Shown here in pieces: positions 1 through 10,591 of a stretch of DNA of 64,000 nt. The notes below the pieces were generated by a model. That model saw nothing but the letters and a program-made list of their open reading frames with translations. It made no database searches and was not told the DNA's origin. Positions within the stretch are counted from its first letter, which is position 1. Each line of letters opens with the position of its first letter. The DNA comes from Antedon mediterranea. Taxonomy: Eukaryota; Echinodermata; Crinoidea; Comatulida; Antedonidae. The DNA lies in NCBI RefSeq assembly GCF_964355755.1, contig NC_092677.1, positions 22,290,101-22,354,100 on the forward strand, in the 5' to 3' direction. Made by a program: the position numbers and the translations under genes.

Positions 1-1250
1 TTGATTCTGGAACGAAACATCCCATAACTACGTCCTATTAATAACAATTATGTAACATTTTAAATTCATAATGCATGCTTAATGACTAAATAAAATAATA
101 AAGTGTCGTGGATATATTTGTTAATATATTGAATAGCGTATGAACAATATTAAAATAATAAAGGCAAATTATTACAAATGAAATGATGAACGAGTCTCTG
201 AAAGTTTGTGTCAAAAACACACAGAGAGCCATATACTGTATAAAAAGAGGGGTGAATTTGTGTGTTTTTTGTATTGGTTCATGCTTTGATGTATCCTGAC
301 TTGCATGTAGTAGGCCCTAGCATTTATTCTTTTGTTATAATAGACACAATATATATACTGTATGTTACCAAATTAATACCATTAATAAAATTAATTACTA
401 AAATAAAAACGGAATATAAGCGTTATTTCATAGACAAAAAAATCTAAAAATAATGCATGAACTACAGGAAAACGCTATACAAAATAGACGCGCGCGCCCT
501 CAGCGTGCGAATTCTTTGACACAAAAATGGCTTCTAATTTTCAATGTTGCAACTCTTTATATATGGCTCTGGATTGTCCGTGAAACGTGCGCCCTCTCGA
601 TAAAAGGATCGAGCGAGGCTAGCCCGCCCGGCCACACACACACGACGTGCGGTCATGCACTCGATGTTGTCGGGGTGCGAAACTCATGAATAACAAGTTA
701 GAAAGAACTGACAGAATGGGGGACTTCCCTTCTTGTTGAGGCTGAGCCTAGGTGAGAAAAAACATTGTTTTGATGAAATATAAAGTGCGTCTTATACATC
801 GACGATATACAAAATACCGATATTTTACTCTCAGTTAGGGGGTGCGTCTTATACACAGGTGCGACTTTTATACACCGAAATATACGGTACACTAAATTCT
901 AAAACGACCTACTGTGTGTAGTAGTAGGCCTAGCCTAGACTAGTTTAGTCACGGGGCGTAACGCGCCCAAAAAACAGAATTAAAGTGTGAAACAAATTAT
1001 GAATAGATGTTTGAGCTCGTTGTTTTACTCAGTGTGTTTTGTTACTCTCAAATTCGCGTAAAATTAACAGAGAAATTAACATTAAAAAAAAAAAAAATTC
1101 TGCGAGGCCTGCTGTGGACGTACTATTGGAATTGAAGTCACCGCACGCACCAGTAGAGTGATGGTATTTACTTTTTAACCCACAATCGTCCAATTAAATG
1201 ACAGGAGTATATTTAGATGTTATATAATTTGTGATATTTTTTTTTCATAG
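1..1250. other. Probable intron or upstream DNA of PDCD5, no exon seen
   Basis: AT-rich sequence with no exon I can support. The upstream PDCD5 exons should lie on this side, but nothing here encodes the conserved N-terminal half of that protein, so they are probably beyond the left edge. There is a GC-richer patch near 480-680, a TAGGCCTAGCCTAG word near 926, a poly-A run near 1083-1096, and from about 1177 a stretch that recurs near 60126. Confidence 0.5.
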
Positions 1251-1342
1251 TAAATAGTATTGCATTGGTAAAACCAGAAAAAATTAAAATGGTTGAGAGC
1301 ATGTTGATTAGGATGGCCACATCTGGACAAATTCCAGGGAAG
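1251..1342 (+). CDS. PDCD5: PDCD5 exon (first one in window)
   Basis: 92 bp. Completes a split Leu codon, then codes NSIALVKPEKIKMVESM and onward to QIPGK. Acceptor is a T-rich tract ending CATAG; donor is AAG|GTAAAT; ends in phase 0. Confidence 0.9.
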
Positions 1343-3553
1343 GTAAATTGTTTATTTTGTTTGTAGAAACATATATTATTAGTTCAAAAACCAAATGTTT
1401 ACAAATAATTATTAGTAATTAAGGCCCTGTTTCTGCTGCCAAGAAAATACTGTATTTAATACAGTATTTTTTGAATACCGTATTTTTTTGCCAGCAGAAA
1501 CTGCGCTCATAACAAAAATACCGCATTTTGTATACCATATTTTCCCCATCAAATTTGTGGATAAAATACAGTATTTACCCATTTATACCGTATTTTTAGT
1601 TGCGTGGACGCGACTCTATAGTTCACTATGTCGGTCGGTCTGTCTGTCGGTCCGGTATCACTATGCGTTTTATAGCTTTCTGACCTTATCTTGATATCAG
1701 TTTAAGTCAATTTTTCACAGTATATTCCTTATGGCCAGGAATCGCTGTGGTTATGTTTTCACGGTGCGCAATAAAAAATTACGCGGTCTTACTACGCACG
1801 ATTTAACGAAATCACGTTTGTAATCATATCTTCACAACTATGAATCACAATTAAATAAAATTTGGTACTCATAAATTTCAGGGCATAAATCATCATATGG
1901 CAATACAATTACGTGCGTAGCGCGCTTAAAATTGTCGAAATTTATTTTCGATGAAATAAGAGTACGTTTCAGGCAATTTTAAGCGTTTACAAAACTGCCA
2001 TGAGTGCGCCAATTTTTGCGCGCGCACTGCGCGTTAAATGTTATTGCGCACTCTTTTTGCCCGATTTCTGTTTTCTTGACTTACTTTTCAACTCGAAATT
2101 ACGTTATACGAGCACGTCAAAAGTGACAGGCTACGCACATGTAAATTAAAAATATATAAATGTTTTTAAACATTTCAACATTTTTAAACATGTTCAGTAA
2201 TTTCGGTCAGTTGGTAGGTTGGTCGGTCGGTCGGTAAACACTAATGAGCATGCGACTGCAGTCATCTATATGGCCTTGTTTTTACCCTTTTCTGCTGCCA
2301 ATAAACAATACCATATTTTTTTTAACCTGGTCAGCATCGTGTTTTTATTTTCTGTCGCTGTCAGCTGTTTTACACACGTGTAGGCCTATAGATATTATAT
2401 TCTGTGAAAATGTGGAGCGAAGAGGTCACAGTATTTACTATATAAATCAGTGTGGGGAGGGAGGGGGAAGGGAAGCTAAAATTTCTGGCCAACTAAATAA
2501 ATAAGGTAATAAAAGGGACAACCACATTTTATAAAGACATTTCTAAAAAATATAAAGCAGGAGTACGGAATAGACTTGTCTCCAAAGCAAGTAAATTCAA
2601 AGCTGAAGCGCCTGCGAAAGCAGTACAACATTGCAAAATACAATAACTCGGGGAGGGAACGAATTACTTGTCCCCATTACAATGTTTTCTGTGCTCTCAC
2701 AACATCTCTATCACTAGGGCTAGGCTGTTGAAAGTGAGGCGTAAAACTTCCTTTATTGCGATATTTAATTATCGACCAAATAAATAAATGAATGGAAATT
2801 TGGGTAAAAGGATGAATTTTAACACGACCACCCAAAAAAGTATTGTTAGCAGAAACAGGCCCTCAGTAAAGGAATCATTTCAAAATATTAGATTAATAGA
2901 ACTGATATTGACATAGTAGCATAATGTCATGATTACACAAAATGGCACAAAGGGTTCATGTGTTTTCACTATTTAAGGAAGTTGTTGATATTTTATAGTC
3001 TATTTTTTATAGTTTAATAATTTACTCTATGTATTCTCTCTGTAATTGTAGGTTGATGAAAATCAATTAAAAGATTTACTTTCTCAAGTTAGTTCACAAA
3101 CAGAAAGGAAAACAACAGTTAAGGTACCAACCATCTCTTGTTGCATATTGCATTAGTGGCCATAAAACATTATTCCAATTAAGTATTGATGTGGCAAAAA
3201 TGAAACAATAGAATGAACCCTGCCCCAACACACTTTCTGCCATAGAAAGTGCCTGACACATTGTTTACTATAGACACCTAGCCTAGATATTTTGTGGAAT
3301 ATTGTATTGTAATGTATATTTTTCATTCATAGCACACTATTATTTTGAAAATGTCATTTATTTCAATGTTTATTTCAGTTTGATCATGTAAATACACTGC
3401 ATATATTCACTAAATGTCTATATTGTATCTGAAATATAAGAGTGAATTTTCATTTTGTAATAATTTGCTTCAAGGATAACCAATATATCATTATTTCTAC
3501 AGTTTGATAGACGAAGGCTTAATTTGGATGACGACGATGATGATGATTACTGA
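1251..3553 (+). CDS. PDCD5: PDCD5 (programmed cell death protein 5), 3' three coding exons, 5' partial
   Basis: Joining 1251-1342, 3052-3123 and 3503-3553 gives the C-terminal 70 or so residues of PDCD5, a small conserved nuclear/cytosolic three-helix-bundle protein (the family is linked to apoptosis and to TIP60 and CCT chaperonin binding). Seen in sequence: LALVKPEK-like start (IALVKPEKIK), the VSSQTERKTTVKF block, the RRRLNLD motif, and an acidic tail of seven Asp, Tyr and a TGA stop. All junctions are GT-AG: acceptor TTTTTTTTTCATAG at 1250, donor after 1342, acceptor at 3051, donor after 3123, acceptor at 3502. The first exon starts with the last two bases of a split Leu codon and the other two junctions are phase 0. 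The first half of the protein is outside the window. The 3' UTR may end after an AATAAA at about 3903-3908. The 1343-3051 intron carries a transposable element. Family assignment is firm; boundaries rest on splice consensus and homology. Confidence 0.93.
1612..1655. repeat. GGTCGGTC-type short tandem module
   Basis: CACTATGTCGGTCGGTCTGT and following bases form an imperfect GGTC/TGTC array preceded by GCGACTCTATAGTTC. The same flank-plus-array arrangement occurs in reverse orientation at about 58050-58110. Confidence 0.6.
2205..2270. repeat. GGTCGGTC-type short tandem module, second copy
   Basis: TTGGTCGGTCGGTCGGTAAAC, followed by a GCATGCGACTGCAGTC-like flank. The inverse of this flank is found at about 58028-58060, so the module is dispersed and not a simple microsatellite. 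Confidence 0.55.
3052..3123 (+). CDS. PDCD5: PDCD5 penultimate exon
   Basis: 72 bp, 24 codons, both junctions phase 0. Codes VDENQLKDLL and then SQVSSQTERKTTVK. Acceptor TGTAATTGTAG; donor AAG|GTACCA. Confidence 0.93.
3503..3553 (+). CDS. PDCD5: PDCD5 terminal exon
   Basis: FDRRRLNLD followed by an Asp run, Tyr and TGA. Acceptor TTATTTCTACAG. The acidic C-terminus is typical of the family. Confidence 0.93.
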   Translation, partial: FDRRRLNLDDDDDDDY

Positions 3554-4244
3554 CGAGTACTATAATACATCATTTATGTATCCATCCAATTTGTTGCGTT
3601 TTTCAAAAAGGTTGTTTCTTGGCTTTCTACCATTGATTGGACAGCTTGAACACTCTACATTATATAGTGCGCTGGTGGTGGTGTTTGCCTTTTGATGTAA
3701 TGTCATTCATCTTCAACACACCAAATGTTGCTATAGTATAAATACGTATTATTGTATTTGTTAGTATAGAAGGGTATACTTATTGTTGCCTCATGGTAAC
3801 TTACAGTATGTACACAATAGTACCTGTAATCAATGCAAATACTCAAGCAATGGAATATGCACCAATGTACAAATATTTAATGGAAAGTTAAATAAGTTAA
3901 AGAATAAATAATTCACAAATTTGTTAGAGATTTTAAGAACAGACCAAGGTTAAATAGAAGATTAGGCATAGATGAAATCTGTGTAAAGCTTTAGTCAGTT
4001 GGTTTAATCAGATTTGGTTGTTTACACAGATTCTTAAGCGTAACTATATCCCTCCCTCTATTACATTGATGCGTTGTGGGAATCAATGCATGTTGTTTAA
4101 TTTGGACTGTCCAGCGAGTTCTTCCAAAGTTCATTTTGGAAAGAATAAAAAACTGACGGTGGAGCTCGGACTAATAAACTGACCCAGAGGAAAATGCAAC
4201 AAAAAGAATAGTTCAAATGAGGCTTATGTATTATTTCTAGTAGT
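3554..4244. other. PDCD5 3' UTR and intergenic DNA
   Basis: No coding signal. AATAAA at about 3903-3908 is a possible PDCD5 polyadenylation signal. Nothing else is recognised until the transposable-element stack begins. Confidence 0.4.
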
Positions 4245-4376
4245 CTTAGAGATTGTGAGAGATATATTTTGGTACATCTGAAAACCCAATTCTGAAGTGA
4301 TTCTGGTAATTCACTTTTGGGTCATGCACTTTCGGGTCGGAGGTCAATGACCTATTTTTTCAAGTAATTTTACCAA

Positions 4377-6048
4377 CTAGATGGTACGCTTGCTTCGCTC
4401 GCGTACCATCTAGGTCTTGTCCACAGATGGTTCTCGATTACACAGTAATTTCAGCGTCAAAAAACTGGCGATTTCAAATGTACGTACCGCGGACTATAAA
4501 TACATTGTCGTTTTCAGAAACGAATAAATAGACGATGATTAATGTAGTCAACTAAAATTAGCACACTGGGAATTAGGCCTACTTCCGAAGGAGATACTTG
4601 TCTTAAAATGAGTCCAAAAAACTAAAACTGTCCCTGTTATACTAGTCGATTGAAATAGTAAAGTACGGTACATGCAACGATACACCACTACGGCATTTAT
4701 ATTTTTTATAATTACTAATAAACAGTAACCACATTCACAGTAAGGAAATTTTGATTCAAATGGCGACCAAAAATGGTTATTACGTACAGTATTTACAATA
4801 TTGTCAAAGTATTGCAATAATGCTATATCTCAGTTTTAAGTTTATTCTCAAAGGGCCCATAAATTTACCTACTTGTGTTAAACCATGGAGGGCTCATAAA
4901 TTTACCTACAAACTGGGAGTCTGAGGGTATGTTCAGACTCACAGAGTTACGGTGGAGTTATGTAAGCGGCGTACATATTTTTGTGTCTGAACCATGCCGC
5001 GGATTAGCGTTAGGAAGCTGTTACTCCGCGCCAGTGGCGTTAATAACTCTAGCGGGAGGGTAGATTTCATAACGCTAATCCAGTGATGCATCAGTGATTT
5101 TAACCTTAACCAATGAAAATACACGACCACGTTTAGCAGACAGCAACTACATACCCGTACCCTATGATACGACAGCGAATTAGCTATGTCAAATGTATTT
5201 TCAGGTTAAGATTTTAAAGAACAGTAAAGTTGGCGTCAGTAATATGATATTTTCATAAATTAAATCAATTAATCAGATAATTGTCCATGTAACAATTACG
5301 TTTTAAATTATTTTGAATTAAAATGCAATTCTACAAGTAGTAAGAACAAATCAGTATATTTGAAGGTAAACATTATATAAATAAAAATTAAAAAAACAAT
5401 GTAAACGTTACTTTCATGCATTGTCATGAATGTATACATATAGTTCTATCTGCTTTGACCTGATCAGAGTGTTTTAAACGCAAGGCATTGGAATGTTGAT
5501 CGTTGTGTCTGAACACCTTGGCTTTTAACGCCACGGATTACCGTACGCCTTGCGTAGATAACTCCACCGTAACTCTGTGAGTCTGAACATACCCTGAGAG
5601 ATTGGAATGTTCCATTCATCGCAAATCAATACATTTGTATAAACGTATATTAAATCTATCAAAATAGTATTTTTTAAAGAAAATCGGCCTGTCTTCAACA
5701 TTATGATACTGTACTCGAGCTGTTCAACCGGTTTTCAGCTATTAAAAACAATTATCGTAGGAGGAGATAGGAAAATTCGAAGCATCCTCGTATTATTGTG
5801 TGCAGGACATCCATTAGACAGTGTATACTACGGTCGGAAAACACCCCTATTTGGAGAAAATCGTTCAACCTAAATTCGTTTTAATTGTCAATAACTAATT
5901 ATCTAACTCAATTTAATTAGTAAACAGGGTTACATCTGGTGGTTTAAATCAGTACCGAGATTCTACCCAACTTTATATACCATCGAGTAAACATTCTAGA
6001 AATAACGCGCGATTTACCGAATTTTGCCCTTACGTAAATTTATATATA
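4377..6048 (-). mobile_element. Non-autonomous Helitron family A, copy 1
   Basis: Read on the minus strand, the 3' end is a hairpin with 13-bp arms closing on ATCTAG (hairpin at 4377-4413), followed by T, as expected for Helitron CTRR ends inserted between A and T. The 5' end at 6048 reads TATATATAAATTTACG and lacks the TC seen in the other two copies, because it abuts copy 2 directly. About 1.0 kb of Helitron sequence remains once the 668-bp insertion is removed, so this copy also has an internal deletion relative to copies 2 and 3. No Rep/helicase is encoded. Confidence 0.78.
4926..5593. mobile_element. 668-bp MITE-like element with 36-bp perfect TIRs
   Basis: GGTATGTTCAGACTCACAGA and the next 16 bases at 4926-4961 are perfectly inverted at 5558-5593. 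It is flanked by CTGAG on both sides (4921-4925 and 5594-5598), a likely 5-bp target duplication; a 3-bp TGA reading is also possible. Inverted GTGTCTGAAC words lie just inside the TIRs. No transposase is visible and the superfamily is unassigned. It sits inside Helitron copy 1. Confidence 0.8.
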
Positions 6049-6219
6049 CTAGATGGTACGCTCGCTTCGCTCGCGTACCATCTAGGTCGTGCCCACAGAA
6101 TTAGCACCCTGGGAATTACTTCCGAAAGAGAAACTTGTCACAAAATGAGACCAATTGTTTTAAGTCAAATTTAAACAAACTTAATTTGTGTTTTGTATGT
6201 AACATTATGGTTGAGGGAT

Positions 6220-9200
6220 TAGTCCAGGAGTATTAGACAAAAAAAGGGCAAAAGGTAGAAATAAATATGCTAAAGCTGAATTTTTTAGGATAGGTCCCCA
6301 ATGTTGTCTGGAACAACATTCTAAAAGTCCCCGGTTTTCCCCGTTGTGCTTCACCCTGATTGGGCCATTTTTCAAAATGGCGGCCATCTTAACATTATTT
6401 ACCATATTTTGACAGCCAGTAGGTGTAAGTAAACAATTTTGGTATCAAAATACTCAGAAGACCAATATTTATATTCACTATAATGGAGAAGTTTTTTAAA
6501 AAATTGTCAGAAATGCCTGTTTTGACCTTTGACCCTAAATTTGGATTATCTCAATATCTCATCAACGACTGGCCGTAGAGAGTTCAAAATTTTCCCAAAT
6601 TATTCAGAATGCCCAACTTTCTATTCACTCTAATGAAAGAAAAATACTAAATTCCTTTAGAAACCTTCTATTCTGACCTTTGAACTATTGACCTAAGCAT
6701 ATTTTAATTTTATAGACATCTTGGTGATCGATAGGAGTACATACGCGAAATTGGTGTCAAAATACTCAGAAGACCCATATTTATATTCATTATAATGGAA
6801 AAGTTTTTACAAAAATGACCGGAAATGCATGTTTTGAACTTTGACCCTAAATTTGGATTATCTCAATATCTCATCAACGAATGGCCGTTGAGACTTCAAA
6901 GTTGTCCCAAATTATTTTGAATGCCCAACTTTCTATTTACTTTAATGAAAGAAAAATACCAAAAACCTTTAGAAACCTTATATTTTGACCTTTGAACTAT
7001 TTATGTAGGCATATTTATTTTTATAGACATCTTGGTGATCGATAGGATACGAAATTGGTTTCAAAATTTATAACTTTGACCCTAAATTTGGGTTATCTCA
7101 ATACCGCATCAACTGCTGGCCGTAGACTTCAAAATTGTCCTAAATTAAGCAGTGTGCCCAACTCTCTATTCACTGTAGTTAAAGAAAAATACTAAAGCCT
7201 TTAGAAACCACCTATTTTGCCATTTGAACTATTGATCTGGCCAATACAGTATTTTATATCATAATTATATAGAAATCTTGGTGATCGATAGGAATACATA
7301 AGCGAATTTGTTGTCAAAATATTTCAAAACACCCATGTTTTTTTACCTTTGACTTTAATCACTACATTATAATTTAATAATTTAAGTCCAAATAGCATGA
7401 TGGACATATCATACCATTCATCATGCCATGAGATGTCAAATTTATCTGAAACAACCAAGAAAAAATGTCCGATGGACGAATAATAATATTCATCAATATA
7501 GATATGAGGCCATAATTTCTGGTATCAAAGGGTCACAATGTGTCATTTGACAAATCACCTAAATAATAAAATACAATATGAAACTCTTACAAATCTATCA
7601 AAATGGATTATAAAGAAATTGTCACTGTAAAGTTGTTATGGTCTTCAACAGATTTTCATGCCCTTATTTTATTAACCATCATATAGTCCTGAAGTATTTT
7701 CGATTTTTTGAGAATTTTGATTAGAAAAAAAACAGAGAAAAATGTTCACATCTTAAAGATAAATGCAAAAATTCTTTTAAAATTAAATTGCATCATATCA
7801 GATAAGAATCGGAGGTATGACTAGAGCCTAAAATGAGACTTAGACTGAGACCTTGATAAATGGTTGGGTGGGTGACTATGTACAGTGTGCAGTTTTAGAC
7901 AATTTAAAAAATGTTATAAGATGAATTATGTACTCCAGACCTATATACACAAAGAAATGTAATAGTGCAGCTCAAATCAACCAGTAGTGGTCTCCGAAGA
8001 GGAAACATTTCAGAATTGGTGTAGCTCCAAAGTTTAAACATGGACATTAGCCATATAGAGAAGGCGTGGCATTTTTTGGAGGACTAATTTCTAACCTTAA
8101 TATTTAAAGACTAAATAAATAATAAAATTTGTTTGGTTACTAATGAATAAAAGAAGTGAAAACAGGCTAAAGCCCAAACAGACAGTAAAATGTATCATAT
8201 ATATATATATAGTTTAAAATTGGGGCTTGGTTTGTCCTGTTTAGCATCTGAGCAATTTGGAATGAATTTTACCTCTCATGGCAATGGCCATACTGATGAA
8301 TTGTTAGATTCTGTCTATCTTTATGTCAACTTAAATTTAACTTTTTGCATCTAAGCCCTCCCTCTGGAGAGCACGGGCTATTGTCGGTTTATACAGGTAA
8401 GCTAGGCACGAAATAAGACTAATTCTTATTAAAATGTAATGATTAAGGTCAAAGGTCAAAAGACTTTCAATGGCATTTAGTACATTATTTCTATAAGAGT
8501 AAACAGAAACATGGGTGTTTTGGAGTATTTTGACACCAAATTCCCTTATGTATTCCTATCGATCACCAAGATTTCTATACAATTTTGGTATAAAATATGA
8601 CCAGATCAAGGGTTCAAAAGTCAAAATAGAAGGTTTCTAAAGGAATTTGGTATTTTTCTGTCATTAAAGTGAATAGAAAGTTGGGCATTCCGAATAATTT
8701 GGGACAACTTTGAAGTCTCTACGGCCAGTCGTTGATGAGATATTGAGATAATTCAAATTTAGGGTCAAAGTTCAAAACATGCATTTCCGGTCATTTTTTA
8801 AAAACTTTCCATTATAATGAATATAAATATGGGTCTTCTGAGTATTTTGACACCAATTTCGCTTGTGTACTCCTATCGATCACTAAGATGTCTATAAAAT
8901 TAAAATATGTCTAGGTCAATAGTTCAAAGGTCAAAATAGAAGGTTTCTAAAGGAAATTTGGTATTTTTCTTTCATTAAAGTGAATAGAAAGTTGGGCATT
9001 CTGAATAATTTGGGACAACTTTGAAGTCTATACGGCCAGTCGTTGATGAGATATTGAGATAATCCAAATTTAGGGTCAAAGGTCAAAATAGGCATTTCTG
9101 ACCATTTTTTGTTAAACTTTTTCATTACAGTGAATATAAATATGGGTCTTCTGAGTATTTTGACACCAAGATTGTTTACTTACACCTACTGGTTGTCAGC

Positions 9201-9378
9201 ATATGGTAAATAATTTTAAGATGGCCGCCATTTTTAAAAATGGCCCAATCGGGTTGAAGCACAACGGGGAAACCCGGGGACTTTTAGTATGTTGTTTCAG
9301 ACAACATTAGGGACCTATCCTGAAAAATTCAGCTTTAGCATATTTATTTCTACCTCAAAGTCTAATACTCCTGGACTA
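6220..9378. mobile_element. 3.16-kb foldback element with long modular inverted arms
   Basis: The ends are TAGTCCAGGAGTATTAGAC and its inverse. GAT is duplicated on both sides (6217-6219 and 9379-9381), and the third Helitron copy shows a single GAT at the empty site. Left arm about 6220-7363, right arm about 8442-9378. Each arm has a unique outer part and then tandem modules of about 300 bp that repeat phrases such as CAAAATACTCAGAAGACC, TTTGACCCTAAATTTGG and CTTGGTGATCGATAGG. The left arm has about three modules and the right about two. The central 1.07 kb has no recognisable gene. The layout recalls the sea-urchin TU and fly FB foldback transposons. Confidence 0.82.
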
Positions 9379-9916
9379 GATGGGGAAGAGGATGGATACA
9401 AAGAGGAACAATTTTTAAATATATTCTTTATCCATTTAGTAACGAAATATTAATTGTTTTCATGTTTTACAAATAATATACCACTAAACACAGTAAAACA
9501 TTGCGATGTAATACTTTGTTGAAACTATCACCGTCCTAGTCGATTGAAATAGTAGGCTACAGCACATGTAACGATACATCACTACGACGTGTATATGTTT
9601 ATAATATAATGTAAAACAATTTGTGAAAACCACCTCTATTCGGGGAAAATCATAAATTCGATTTAATCGTCAATAAATATTAAATTATCTAACTCAACTT
9701 AATTAGTAGGCCTAATGGTTTTCAATTGTTTCTTAGAGCCAATTCATACTTAAGTTGGTTCCTACCCTACCCACCAAAGTTGTTCTGCGTTTAGGGCATG
9801 TGATGCACCGTAGGCCTATCCTCTACTGGCTTTACAACGCTACTCATGCCAGTGAGGGAAGGGTGATGATGTGGGTGGTTTAACTGCAATAATAAAGGTT
9901 TGTATATAATATACGG

Positions 9917-10363
9917 TGTCACGAACTCCTCTCACGTATGTTTCCGAGCGGTTGAAATACTTTAGGAACTCCCTTGTGACATAAAAGTATACACACAAAA
10001 TCCACAAAGTTGTAAAATAACTCAAAAACAAAGCTTTAATTTCAATCAACTTCAACTTTCAACAATCCAGTAAGCACTTTAAACAACAGCTTCACAATGA
10101 CTTTACAATATAACATCCAACCTCTAATCCAACAACCTTACAATAGTTTACATCCCTTTATATACAAGATGCTCCTATCCTTCTAGATCATTCTTTATAC
10201 TTTTCATTATTACATGATTACAGTTTCTATTAATAGCACTTCTGGAATGTTCTTGATTGTTCTTATTAATTATACATGGTTTATTAAATCAAAACATCTT
10301 ATTCTAGAATGTTCATGTAAATACTATGTTACTCTATATGTTAGGGAATGGTAATTTATTACA
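9917..10363 (-). repeat. 3' LTR of the Gmr1-like element
   Basis: 447 bp with TGTCAC...TTACA ends (TG...CA on both strands). On the element's strand there is a TATATAAAG box at 10156-10164 and an ATTAAA polyadenylation-like signal at 10035-10040. Identical to 15499-15945. Confidence 0.95.
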
Positions 10364-10376
10364 CTCCCCCCTCTTT
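10364..10376 (-). promoter_or_regulatory. Polypurine tract of the LTR retrotransposon
   Basis: On the minus strand this reads AAAGAGGGGGGAG and lies directly against the 3' LTR, the expected plus-strand primer site. Confidence 0.8.
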
Positions 10377-10591
10377 CTGAGCTCAAAACTCTTTCTTGGA
10401 GTTTTGAGGGGCAAGTATACACGGACGTGGCAAAATATAACATTTTCGACCTAGAAACCCTGTTTAATATATGAATATAAATTCAAACTACATTACGTGA
10501 AAACCAAATTCTCATTACAAACAAAATGTAAGAAACAAGTAACTTATAAACATTAAAACCTATTTTGTCTATTTGTAAAGTAACCCTTGCT

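Larger units (their letters stand above)
1420..2870. mobile_element. TIR element in PDCD5 intron (TTTCTGCTG family)
   Basis: The left end reads GGCCCTGTTTCTGCTG (1423) and the right end is its imperfect inverse, AGCAGAAACAGGCCC (about 2849-2863). An AGTAA direct repeat occurs just outside each end (1414-1418 and 2865-2869), a possible target duplication. The left subterminal region has alternating AATACAGTATTTT / AATACCGTATTTT palindromic words. The interior holds two GGTCGGTC modules (about 1600-1660 and 2205-2270). No coding capacity is visible, so it would be non-autonomous. A short related piece starting GTTTCTGCTGGCAAGAAAATAC lies near 28970. Confidence 0.6.
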
